A stretch of 64,000 nucleotides of DNA, taken from positions 62,001 through 126,000 of the forward strand of contig JAZNYK010000006.1 of NCBI GenBank assembly GCA_045594425.1, in the 5' to 3' direction. The DNA comes from RGIG1681 sp045594425. GTDB taxonomy: Bacteria > Bacillota > Clostridia > Christensenellales > UBA1242. The position numbers and the translations under genes were made by a program. Under the pieces are notes generated by a model. That model was given only the letters and a program-made list of their open reading frames with translations. It had not been told where the DNA came from and searched no databases. This document shows, in pieces, positions 51,684 through 59,365 of the stretch. Positions within the stretch are counted from its first letter, which is position 1; every line of letters starts with the position of its first letter.

Positions 51684-53020
51684 TGTCTTTGAAACTCATC
51701 ATCTGGCCTTTGCAAACGTTGAGGAAGTGAAGCATAAAGTTCTCTTTCACCAACTCTCTTGCCCATTTCATAAAACTTTGCAAGTGTTTGGTTTTTTGTT
51801 TTTATTTCACCAGATAATTGCAAGTGCAAGAAACTATCAACTTCATTAGGAACAAACTTAATATCAAGCCCTTCAAATTGATTTGAAAGCCTAACAAAAC
51901 TCAACAAGAATTTGTTTGTTGCATTTGATTGAATTCTAACACAGTCTTCATCAGTTTTAGCCTTCCAGAAATCACCCCATCTTCTAACAATAAAGTCTGG
52001 AGCCTTAACTTCTTTAACGCCCTTTGCTTTAAGCATTCCCATAAATACTGCAAGCATACAAACCATGCTTGGTGTTATGTTTCTATGTTCTTTTACGCCA
52101 GAGTTTGCACCTGCAAAAATTCTGTCTAATTGTTGGTCAAGTTCAGTTTCAAAAGCGTTTTCATCTTTTCTTCTTTGAACTGCATAAATGTATGCAACTT
52201 TCCCTTTTTCAGTATTTTCAATACCATATCTAATAAACGGCAAAACTGAAGAAATTTGATTTTTTTCTGCCCAAAACAACATAAGATAAGGTGTTTCAAG
52301 CCCTGCTTCATACTCATCTGCATTAAGTGCTAAAAAAGAAACATCTTCAACATTTCCAATAAATGCAGGATGTGATAGTCCTGCAAAGGTTTTATCCGCT
52401 GTGAAATCTGCATAGCGTTTAACATAACCTGCCAAATCTTCAGTGTCAGAGTTTGTCATATTTTTAACAAGCCAATAAAAGAAATAATCTGCATCTTTAT
52501 CTCTTGTATATTCCAAACTTGCTTCATAGTTTTTATGCAAAAAATCATCCAAAGCAGCATTTAATTTTGGCATTTTATCAGGCGAAATCAAAATTTCAGG
52601 TCTTGCGCTTTCAGAATTTCTGATTCTTTGCTCAAAATATGCAACATCTTCTTCAGAAAGTTCACCATCTTCATTTGCAGCAGCATTTATAGCAACTTCA
52701 TGTCTAAACGCCTTAATATCAAAATTTAATGCTGTGTCTAAAAACAATTCTGCAAGCCAATTTGGCTCACCGTCCATAATTGGAAGCCCCTTATATGGAC
52801 CATCTGTATAAATTTCACCAGCATCTTTTTTTTGTTTAAAAAACGCTTGCCTTTCTTTTAAATAAATTCTAACTCTTTCAACTTCAGCAACACCGGTGTT
52901 TCCATCTGGATACTTTGCTTTAAATTGAGCATTAGCACGTGCTTTTTGTTTTTCATCTCTGCTATAAGCCCCAATGTGTGCTGGTTTTAATCCATTAAAA
53001 ATTTTGTATTGTTCATCCAT
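51680..53020 (-). CDS. Hypothetical soluble protein
   Basis: Not recognised. 446 residues without membrane helices, moderately acidic, helical. The N-terminus is charged (SRDEKQKARANAQFKAKYPDG), and the middle contains a Cys/Met-rich hydrophobic helix (ITPSMVCMLAVFMGMLKAKG). GAGGG lies upstream of the ATG. An extended -10 promoter (TGC-TATAAT) overlaps an inverted repeat GCACTT/AAGTGC. No neighbour gives a clue. Confidence 0.68.
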   Translation of the reverse strand: MDEQYKIFNGLKPAHIGAYSRDEKQKARANAQFKAKYPDGNTGVAEVERVRIYLKERQAFFKQKKDAGEIYTDGPYKGLPIMDGEPNWLAELFLDTALNFDIKAFRHEVAINAAANEDGELSEEDVAYFEQRIRNSESARPEILISPDKMPKLNAALDDFLHKNYEASLEYTRDKDADYFFYWLVKNMTNSDTEDLAGYVKRYADFTADKTFAGLSHPAFIGNVEDVSFLALNADEYEAGLETPYLMLFWAEKNQISSVLPFIRYGIENTEKGKVAYIYAVQRRKDENAFETELDQQLDRIFAGANSGVKEHRNITPSMVCMLAVFMGMLKAKGVKEVKAPDFIVRRWGDFWKAKTDEDCVRIQSNATNKFLLSFVRLSNQFEGLDIKFVPNEVDSFLHLQLSGEIKTKNQTLAKFYEMGKRVGERELYASLPQRLQRPDDEFQRQ

Positions 53021-53040
53021 AAGTTTCCCTCTACCCTTTA

Positions 53041-53060
53041 ATTATAGCACTTTTAAGTGC
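53041..53060 (-). promoter_or_regulatory. Extended -10 promoter with overlapping inverted repeat
   Basis: Minus strand TGC-TATAAT (-10 at 53046-53041). The adjoining GCACTT-TT-AAGTGC (53047-53060) is symmetric and overlaps the TG, a plausible operator for the 53020 gene. Confidence 0.4.
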
Positions 53061-53103
53061 AAAAATAAAGACTTTTTAAAAAATAGCACCCCTTCTCAAA
53101 AAC

Positions 53104-53136
53104 ACAAAAACCACCATACTTAATGGTGGCTTTTTC
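53104..53136 (-). terminator. hpt terminator
   Basis: Stem AAAAACCACCAT / ATGGTGG plus a T-run, loop ACTTA. Confidence 0.8.
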
Positions 53137-53645
53137 TAATCTTGATTAAACACATAAATATCTTTTAGATTCCTATATTTTTCATCGAGGTCCAAACCAA
53201 AACCAATCACAAACAAATCATCAATGGTTTTTCCAACATAATTTGGTTCAAACTCAACCTTTCTTTTGCTAGGCTTGTCTAAAAGCGAAACAAATTTTAA
53301 CGAACTAGGTTTTCTTTTTTCAAGTTCAAGTTTTAGTTTGCTTAATGTTAGCCCCGAATCAACAATATCTTCCACAATAATAACATCCCTGCCCGCAATA
53401 TCAAATTCCAAATCTTTTTTAAAATTAATCACACCAGTGCTTTCAGTTCCCAAGTAACTGCTCACTTGAATATAATCAACTTCCAAATCTAAATCAATAT
53501 GCTTAATAAGTTCTGAATGAAACGGGCACGCACCTTTTAAAACACAAACAACAAGTGGCGTTTTTCCTTTATAATTTTGTGTTATTTCAAAACCTAATCT
53601 TTTGCAAATATCAACAATTTCTTCATGTGTGATTAACAATCTCAT
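53136..53645 (-). CDS. hpt: Hypoxanthine(-guanine) phosphoribosyltransferase
   Basis: Purine salvage enzyme making IMP or GMP from the base and PRPP. It shows LVVCVLKGACPFHSELI, the flexible-loop region SSYLGTESTG (Ser-Tyr), the PRPP motif DVIIVEDIVDSGLTL, and the KPSKRKVEFEPNYVG base-binding segment with IGFGLDLDEKYRN. At 169 residues it is slightly shorter than the common 180. The ATG at 53645 (MRLLITHEE) has AGGAG 7 bases upstream; seven earlier in-frame codons are rejected. In many Firmicutes hpt lies next to tilS and ftsH; here it does not. Confidence 0.94.
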   Translation of the reverse strand: MRLLITHEEIVDICKRLGFEITQNYKGKTPLVVCVLKGACPFHSELIKHIDLDLEVDYIQVSSYLGTESTGVINFKKDLEFDIAGRDVIIVEDIVDSGLTLSKLKLELEKRKPSSLKFVSLLDKPSKRKVEFEPNYVGKTIDDLFVIGFGLDLDEKYRNLKDIYVFNQD

Positions 53646-53744
53646 AAACATTCTCCTGAACTTCATTTTAACACATCAAAATTTAATATTACTAATCAAA
53701 TCTCACAAATTTTCAAATCGTTAAAAATTTTTAATAGTTTTTAT

Positions 53745-53773
53745 TTTACAACCAAAATTTCTTAATATATAAT
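53745..53773 (+). promoter_or_regulatory. Promoter of the DUF1538 / P-II operon
   Basis: TTTACA (53745-53750), 17-base spacer, TATAAT (53768-53773), about 40 bases before the ATG. Confidence 0.7.
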
Positions 53774-53812
53774 TGTGCTGAAAATAATATTTTTGTGTTT
53801 TGTGAGGGTGCC

Positions 53813-55339
53813 ATGGCTAGACAATTTTTATTAAAATTAAAAGAATCTTTTATTTCAGTTTTTCCAATAATAGCCGTGGTGATAATTTTAAATTTAACTC
53901 CATTAATTACACTATCTTGGTCTGAAATTGTTGCATTTTTGATTGCATCAGCGTTAATTATTTTAGGAATTGCGTTTTTCAGCCTTGGAGCGGACATTTC
54001 AATGACGCCAATGGGAAAAAGCGTTGGTAAAGGCTTAACCAAAAAAAGAAAACTTGGTTTGCTTTTAGCCATTTCATTTATCGTAGGTTTGCTTGTAACA
54101 ATTGCAGAACCAGACCTTACTGTTCTTGCAAAACAAGTAAGCGATGTTATGAGCGGAACAATGCTTATTTTTGTGGTTGGTTTAGGTGTAGCATTATTTT
54201 TGATGTTAGCAATCATCAAAATGGTGTTCAAAACCAAACTTTCAATGCTTTTAATGTTTTTATATTTATTTTTATTTGCAATAACCACTTTGGTTGTCGT
54301 TAATGGAAACAGTGCATTTTTGCCACTAGCATTTGACTCTGGAGGCGTAACAACCGGACCAATCACCGTTCCATTTATTATGGCTTTGGGCATCGGTGTC
54401 GCAAGTTCACTTGGAAGCAAAGATTCAAAAGAAAACAGTTTCGGACTTGTTGCTTTGTGTTCAGTTGGTGCTGTTATGGGTGTTATGATTCTTGGAATTT
54501 TCATTGATGGCAACATTGGATACACTCTTGCAGACTATTCCCTACCATCAAATCTTGCAGGTGCCCTTTTAGAAGGTATGTGGCATTCTGTTAAAGAAGT
54601 TGGTTTATCACTTGGCTTAATTGTAGCATTTTTCTTGGTTTGTCAGTTCACATTTTTAAAACTTCCAAAACAACAACTTGCAAAACTTGCAATTGGATTG
54701 ATGTTTACATTTTTTGGTCTTGTGATTTTCCTTGCAACTGTTAACACTGTTTATATTTCAATCGGCTTCAAAATAGGAAGTGAAATTGCAACCACAAACA
54801 AATATTTGCTTATTCCTGTAGGTCTTATTATCGGATGCATAGTTGTTCTTGCAGAACCTGCAATTCACATTTTAAACAAAGAAGTAGAAGCCACCACAAA
54901 CAAAACCATAACAAAAAAAGCCATGCTTATTGGCTTAACTATTGGTGTTGGTCTTTCAATTGCCCTTGCAATGATTAGAATTATCTTTGATTTCAGCGTT
55001 CTTTATTATTTAGTTCCTGGATACATAATTTCGTTAGGACTTTCATTCTTTGTTCCTTCAATATACACCGCTGTAGCGTTCGACTCAGGTGGTGTTGCTT
55101 CAGGTCCATTAACATCAAGTTTCATACTTCCACTTGGAATAGGAGCCTGTGCTGCAATTAGTGGCGAGGCCGCAATTTTAAGTAATGCATTTGGCGTGGT
55201 TGCCATGGTTGCAATGACTCCATTAATCACAATTCAAATTTTAGGCTTCACTGCCCTTATGAGAAAAAAGATTCATAGAAACATTGCTATGAACCAAATT
55301 TTAAGCAAAAAAGACAAACAAATTATAGATTTTATGTAA
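53813..55339 (+). CDS. DUF1538 integral membrane protein (probable transporter)
   Basis: About 12-14 helices in two homologous halves. Each half carries the family signature: AFDSGGVTTGPITVPFIMALGIGVA in the first, and AFDSGGVASGPLTSSFILPLGIGACAA in the second, the kind of re-entrant loop repeat expected of a transporter. The ATG at 53813 has GAGGGTG 2-7 bases upstream; six upstream in-frame codons are dropped, giving 508 residues. Two P-II-like genes follow at once (10-base gap, then a 4-base overlap). This fits an ion or nutrient transporter controlled by P-II proteins; the substrate is unknown. Confidence 0.85.
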   Translation: MARQFLLKLKESFISVFPIIAVVIILNLTPLITLSWSEIVAFLIASALIILGIAFFSLGADISMTPMGKSVGKGLTKKRKLGLLLAISFIVGLLVTIAEPDLTVLAKQVSDVMSGTMLIFVVGLGVALFLMLAIIKMVFKTKLSMLLMFLYLFLFAITTLVVVNGNSAFLPLAFDSGGVTTGPITVPFIMALGIGVASSLGSKDSKENSFGLVALCSVGAVMGVMILGIFIDGNIGYTLADYSLPSNLAGALLEGMWHSVKEVGLSLGLIVAFFLVCQFTFLKLPKQQLAKLAIGLMFTFFGLVIFLATVNTVYISIGFKIGSEIATTNKYLLIPVGLIIGCIVVLAEPAIHILNKEVEATTNKTITKKAMLIGLTIGVGLSIALAMIRIIFDFSVLYYLVPGYIISLGLSFFVPSIYTAVAFDSGGVASGPLTSSFILPLGIGACAAISGEAAILSNAFGVVAMVAMTPLITIQILGFTALMRKKIHRNIAMNQILSKKDKQIIDFM

Positions 55340-55349
55340 AGGAGGAAGT

Positions 55350-55721
55350 ATGGCCAAAAGAAAATTAATACCACAAAAATTAAAAATTTTAATCACCGTG
55401 GTCAACCGAGGAAAAGGCAATTTCTTCTATGACCAAATCGAAAATATGGGCGTCAATATGCAAATGACAATTGACGGCGAAGGCACCGCCCCATCAAACC
55501 TTAACAATTTGTGGGGACTTGCTCACAAAGAACGTGATGTAATTATCAGTTTCGTTCCTGAAGACAAAATTAAAAAAATTTTAAAAATGCTAGACACAAA
55601 ATTCGAAACCGTTAGAAATGGAGACGGCATTGCATTCTGCATTCCAGTAAGCAGCATTATTGGTGTGGCGGTTTATCAATTTTTAGTAGATAACAGAAAG
55701 AAAAAGGAGACAAAAAAATGA
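55350..55721 (+). CDS. P-II-like regulator, first
   Basis: GlnB-like small signal protein of 123 residues. It has the ferredoxin-like beta-alpha-beta pattern: LKILITVVNRGKGNFFYDQIENMGVNMQMTIDGEGTA, ERDVIISFVPEDKIKKILKML, GDGIAFCIPVSSIIGVAVYQF. The T-loop is short and lacks the canonical uridylylated Tyr-51 context. AAGGAGG lies 5 bases before the ATG, 10 bases after the DUF1538 stop. It ends by overlapping the next P-II gene by 4 bases (ATGA), so the pair is co-translated and may form hetero-oligomers. Confidence 0.8.
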   Translation: MAKRKLIPQKLKILITVVNRGKGNFFYDQIENMGVNMQMTIDGEGTAPSNLNNLWGLAHKERDVIISFVPEDKIKKILKMLDTKFETVRNGDGIAFCIPVSSIIGVAVYQFLVDNRKKKETKK

Positions 55722-56062
55722 CAAATTCAGCAGAAATGATATTTTGTATTGTAAATCAAGGATACGAAGACAAAGTTATTGAAGCCGTTAACACAGTTGG
55801 CATAACAGGCGGAACATTTTTAAGCGCTCATGGTCTATCTAAACTTGAAGCAGAAAAGTTTTTTGGAATCAGCGTTCATCCAGAAAAACAAATTGTTATT
55901 ATGGTTGTTCCATCAAACAAAAAAGCCGATATTTTAAGCGTTCTTTATGATAATGTTGGCATTAACCAAGAAGCACAAGGCATTGCCCTTTCAATTCCAG
56001 TTGACGATATGACTGAAAATCTAAAAAAACAACTTTTCAGCAAAACAAAACCAACTGCATAA
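55718..56062 (+). CDS. P-II-like regulator, second
   Basis: Second GlnB-like protein (114 residues): MIFCIVNQGYEDKVIEAVNTVGITGGTFLSAHG, EKQIVIMVVPSNKKADILSVLYDNVG, AQGIALSIPVDDM. It is closer to the P-II fold pattern than to its neighbour in sequence; the GGTFLSAHG turn corresponds to the nucleotide-binding start of the T-loop. AAGGAG lies 8 bases before the ATG within the previous gene. It is the last gene of the DUF1538 operon, followed by a terminator. Confidence 0.8.
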   Translation: MTNSAEMIFCIVNQGYEDKVIEAVNTVGITGGTFLSAHGLSKLEAEKFFGISVHPEKQIVIMVVPSNKKADILSVLYDNVGINQEAQGIALSIPVDDMTENLKKQLFSKTKPTA

Positions 56063-56081
56063 AATAACTTGTAATAAAAAA

Positions 56082-56114
56082 CAAAAACATCCAGCATACT
56101 GCCGGATGTTTTTT
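56082..56114. terminator. Bidirectional terminator
   Basis: Stem ACATCC(A)GC / GC(C)GGATGT with A/T flanks on both sides, between convergent genes. Confidence 0.85.
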
Positions 56115-56117
56115 ATT

Positions 56118-56810
56118 CTATTCTTCACAATCAATAATGCTGTTTGTTCCTTGTGACTCTTTCCAGTCTGCGGCAAAAGTTATTACGGCATTATCTATAT
56201 AGTTTGTATAATTAGCACAAACCATTTCTCTTAAAAGGTCTGGTTGAATTGTAACAGCATCAGCACCTGCTTGAAGAGCATTTGTCACTTGTCCACCATG
56301 GTGAAAACTCGCTGCAAGAATTTTTGTTTTCTTTCCAAAATAATCTATATTTTGTCTAAAACAAGCAATTGTTTGAGATGCATCTGAACCACGACTTTGA
56401 ATTCTATTAAAATATGGAGCAATATAATCTGCACCTGCAGCAATAGCAACAAGTCCTTGCATTTTTGTGTAAATTGCAGTAGCGGTAATATTAAAACCTC
56501 TGCTTTTTAAATTCTTAATGGCTTTTAAACCTTCTTCTGTTACTGGGATTTTTATATAAACTTCTTTATCTATATTCTTTACAATTTTTTCAGCTTCTTT
56601 AATCATTTCTTCTGCTGTTTGAGACACAACTTGAATATGAAGAGTTCTTTCTTTTCCAATAATTTCACGTATTTTTCTAAAATGTTCAAAGAATTTAATT
56701 TTTCCTTCTTTTTTTATAATGGTTGGGTTGCTAGTAACACCCACATAAGGATAAATCTCCGCATATTCTTTTATAGTCTCTAAATTTGCATTATCTAACA
56801 TTAATTCCAT
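56118..56810 (-). CDS. Transaldolase-family protein (fructose-6-phosphate aldolase-like)
   Basis: Class I aldolase of the TalC/Fsa subfamily. It shows MLDNANLETIKEY (the D-x-[AG] start), VGVTSNPTIIKKEG, and VYIKIPVTEEGLKAI with the Schiff-base lysine. TATAIYTKMQGLVAIAAGADYIAPYFNRI follows, and then LAASFHHGGQVTNALQAGADAVTIQPDLL. 230 residues, slightly longer than the usual 215-220. Substrates could be fructose-6-phosphate or sedoheptulose-7-phosphate; sequence alone does not decide. GGAGAGGG precedes the ATG. It is the last host-like gene before tRNA-Ser. Confidence 0.88.
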   Translation of the reverse strand: MELMLDNANLETIKEYAEIYPYVGVTSNPTIIKKEGKIKFFEHFRKIREIIGKERTLHIQVVSQTAEEMIKEAEKIVKNIDKEVYIKIPVTEEGLKAIKNLKSRGFNITATAIYTKMQGLVAIAAGADYIAPYFNRIQSRGSDASQTIACFRQNIDYFGKKTKILAASFHHGGQVTNALQAGADAVTIQPDLLREMVCANYTNYIDNAVITFAADWKESQGTNSIIDCEE

Positions 56811-56841
56811 ATTTCCCTCTCCTTTTTTAAACCCTTAACAC

Positions 56842-56870
56842 AAATTATCACTTTGTTAAAATAAAGTCAA
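56842..56870 (-). promoter_or_regulatory. Promoter of the aldolase gene
   Basis: Minus strand TTGACT (56870-56865), 17-base spacer, TAATTT (56847-56842). Confidence 0.5.
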
Positions 56871-57027
56871 TAAATATTCGCCCCCCACAATACAAATAAA
56901 TGTTAAATAAACAATCGTTTATTTTCTTTTAAAATTTTTGCAATAAAAAAGTTGAAACATACATTTAAATTAAATTTTAATTAAAAAGGATGTTTAAAAA
57001 TTTTTAAAAATATTTTTTAAAAAACAC

Positions 57028-57056
57028 TTGATTTTTATCAAGATATCACATATACT
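57028..57056 (+). promoter_or_regulatory. tRNA-Ser promoter
   Basis: TTGATT (57028-57033), 17-base spacer, TATACT (57051-57056), about 30 bases before the tRNA. The rest of 56871-57085 is AT-rich and holds no other feature I can see. Confidence 0.6.
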
Positions 57057-57085
57057 ATACATTGTCGCAAGACACAATTAAATAT

Positions 57086-57173
57086 GGAGAGTTGGTAGAG
57101 CGGTCGAATACACCAGTCTTGAAAACTGGCATAGTGAAAGCTATCTGGGGTTCGAATCCCTAACTCTCCGCCA
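57086..57173 (+). tRNA. tRNA-Ser (anticodon TGA), CCA encoded
   Basis: Class II tRNA: acceptor GGAGAGT / ACTCTCC, anticodon stem CCAGT / ACTGG around CTTGAAA with TGA. The long variable arm is ATAG-TGAAAG-CTAT, the T arm GGGGTTCGAATCCC, discriminator G then CCA. It is the last core gene before the AT-rich restriction block, so it is a likely integration target. Confidence 0.95.
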
Positions 57174-57175
57174 GG

Positions 57176-57208
57176 TCAAACGAAAATCGATAAAGGTTTT
57201 CGTTTTTT
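57176..57208 (+). terminator. tRNA-Ser terminator
   Basis: Stem AACGAAAA / TTTTCGTT and a T-run directly after the tRNA. Confidence 0.75.
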
Positions 57209-57227
57209 CTTTGTCAATTCAAATAAA

Positions 57228-57262
57228 ATAAGAAATCGAGCCATGTTTATGACTCGATTTTT
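57228..57262. terminator. Second hairpin downstream of tRNA-Ser
   Basis: Stem AAATCGAG / CTCGATTT with a 12-base loop and T-run. Together with the hairpins on either side it fills the 57174-57379 gap; no gene or clear repeat of the tRNA end was found there. Confidence 0.6.
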
Positions 57263-57333
57263 TATTTTATAAAAGTTAACGTGGCAACCGTACACATACT
57301 TATCTTGATATAAGTGAGTTGTTATAATTCAAA

Positions 57334-57376
57334 CTAAAAGTATAAATTATCAAAACCAACTTTTTATACTTTTTTA
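57334..57376 (-). terminator. R-M operon terminator
   Basis: Stem AAAAGTATA / TATACTTTT with a 20-base loop, just after the stop of the restriction gene on the minus strand. Confidence 0.65.
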
Positions 57377-57379
57377 TAA

Positions 57380-59365
57380 TTAAAGTGTGACTTTTTGAAT
57401 AATTTCTTCATTATACCATCTATTGGCAGGAATATTTGAATTGTATGCTTGGTCAAAAATTGAATATAATAAAGAATAAGTGATATTTCTTGACAAAATA
57501 GTTTTAAGCTCTGATGATTGACAAGGTATAATTTTCATTCCATTAATTGATTGAGTCCCATCTGAATTGTAATATTCCATTGTTCTTCGATTTCTAAAAT
57601 CTGAAATCACATTTAAATGCAAGAAATTTGAAATAAACACACAATAAGAGTTTAGATTTCTAGTTCTTAATAAGTAATCTCCCAAGTGTCTAGATACTGG
57701 TTCCATTTCCATCCTTCTTTGATTGTTTCCCTCTGAAAGAGTAACTTCGATTAATAATGAATGAGCTGGATAGCTTTCTGTTCTTGGATAAATATATGTA
57801 ATATCTTCATGCCCACCTTGTGCATGTGATTTTGGCAACAAGTCTGCATCCAAAGACAAATTCATATAATTTAAAATATCACCTTGTCTTTCACTTATTT
57901 TATACCAAGCAATAGCAACAATATATTCAAAAATTGTAGGAATATCTGCATTATTCGTTACAATTTGTTTTATATCATTATCTCTTCTATCTTCAAACAT
58001 TGATAATAATTCAATAAGTTGTTCATTTGTAAATTTTTGTTCAATTAAACGATTAAATCTTTCATATCTATCTCTTTGTATTAAATCTCTAACATCATTT
58101 TCATTAGAAATTGTAATGTGGTACGTTGATTGAACATTATTAAATAATTGCATTTGAGAAATATCATAAATATTTGAAATTTCAGCCAATTCACAGTTAT
58201 TTGTTAAATTAGTGTTTGGCTCAAACATTAAAGTAAATATACTACTTCCCACCAAATTAAAATAACATTGTGGAATAACATCAAACTTAACTTCGTTGTC
58301 TTCAAAAAGAATTGTATCTGTTGTTTTTAAATATCTTCTATTTAAATCACAATAATCTAATAATGTAGCTTTTGCTTTAAAAACGTGCATTAATTTAAAA
58401 AATTCTTTTTTAAACTCTATTTCATTTGTAATAGATAAAATAGGTTCATTAGATAATACAGAAACACCATCTCTTTCAACAGAAGCTCTTCGTGTATTAG
58501 TAAAAATACAGTGTTTCCAAAATATAGAAGATTTACCTGATATTGAGCATATTGCATTATAAATTTTTATAACATCCTCATTCGAGTGTGTTTCTTGAAA
58601 ATTGCGAATGGCAGTATATAACAAGTGATATGGTTTATCATATTTACATAAACCTCTTTCACTACTTTTTCTGTTCATTCCTATTTTCAGAATCAGTTGT
58701 TCCGTTACTTCATTATCTAAGAAATATTGTAACGCTTCCATATAATTATCCATAGACATTAATCTATCAAAAATAATACTGTTAATATCTAATTGATGAT
58801 TTCTATATAATATTATTTTATTAACTATCTCATCATAAGAACTTTGAGAAATAATTAGTGGAGCCAAATAAGTAAATTCTTCTTTTGTTATCTTTCCAAA
58901 TCTTTGCAATAAACCTGCGATTACCAAATATGGATTAACAATCTTACTATCAACTTCATTTGTTGTTTTTAACAATTGTTTAAAGAATAAAAAACTATCA
59001 TTATCAATTTGCAGAATATTATTTCTACCAAAATCTTCATTTTCTGATATTTCTAATAATTTTAATCCTACATCTGTAAGTTTTCTATTTTCTGTAATTA
59101 AACCGATATCTACAAGTCCAGAAGTTTTTTCTCTTGCATCCTTAGCTTTATTCGTTGCATCTCCATCAACAAAAGAATTAGATTGTAAAAATTCATAATA
59201 TTTTATTTGAAGTTGAGAGTTACTAGACCAACATTGTCTTGCATTTTCTTCAATATCCCAAAAAGATTTTATTAACTTTAATTGTTTTTCTACCTTTTTA
59301 TTGAATTCAGTTGTTCTAAAACTTGTAGTTCCTAATACCCAACAAAAACTCTTATATGCTATCAT
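57380..59365 (-). CDS. Probable type IIS restriction endonuclease (AlwI family)
   Basis: Resembles the AlwI/MlyI/BspD6I family, which cut beside short asymmetric sites. The N-terminus has the family opening WVLGTTSFRTTEFNKKVE. The C-terminal catalytic domain shows LPKSHAQGGHEDITYIYP with D521, LLIEVTLSEG with E540, then QRRMEMEPVSRHL with E553, the acidic-residue layout of this PD-(D/E)xK variant. The ATG at 59365 has AAGGAG 7 bases upstream and overlaps the methyltransferase gene by 14 bases; a TTG two codons earlier is rejected. 661 residues. The sequence specificity cannot be read from the gene. Confidence 0.82.
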   Translation of the reverse strand: MIAYKSFCWVLGTTSFRTTEFNKKVEKQLKLIKSFWDIEENARQCWSSNSQLQIKYYEFLQSNSFVDGDATNKAKDAREKTSGLVDIGLITENRKLTDVGLKLLEISENEDFGRNNILQIDNDSFLFFKQLLKTTNEVDSKIVNPYLVIAGLLQRFGKITKEEFTYLAPLIISQSSYDEIVNKIILYRNHQLDINSIIFDRLMSMDNYMEALQYFLDNEVTEQLILKIGMNRKSSERGLCKYDKPYHLLYTAIRNFQETHSNEDVIKIYNAICSISGKSSIFWKHCIFTNTRRASVERDGVSVLSNEPILSITNEIEFKKEFFKLMHVFKAKATLLDYCDLNRRYLKTTDTILFEDNEVKFDVIPQCYFNLVGSSIFTLMFEPNTNLTNNCELAEISNIYDISQMQLFNNVQSTYHITISNENDVRDLIQRDRYERFNRLIEQKFTNEQLIELLSMFEDRRDNDIKQIVTNNADIPTIFEYIVAIAWYKISERQGDILNYMNLSLDADLLPKSHAQGGHEDITYIYPRTESYPAHSLLIEVTLSEGNNQRRMEMEPVSRHLGDYLLRTRNLNSYCVFISNFLHLNVISDFRNRRTMEYYNSDGTQSINGMKIIPCQSSELKTILSRNITYSLLYSIFDQAYNSNIPANRWYNEEIIQKVTL

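Noticed and set aside
53746..54525. Minus-strand frame of 259 residues
   Set aside because: It is antisense to the DUF1538 gene, with Pro/Lys/Thr-rich translation typical of reading a membrane protein backwards, and has no ribosome-binding site.
57174..57379. Repeat of the tRNA-Ser 3' end as an att site
   Set aside because: I looked for a second copy of the tRNA end here and down to 64000 and saw none; only hairpins occupy this gap.
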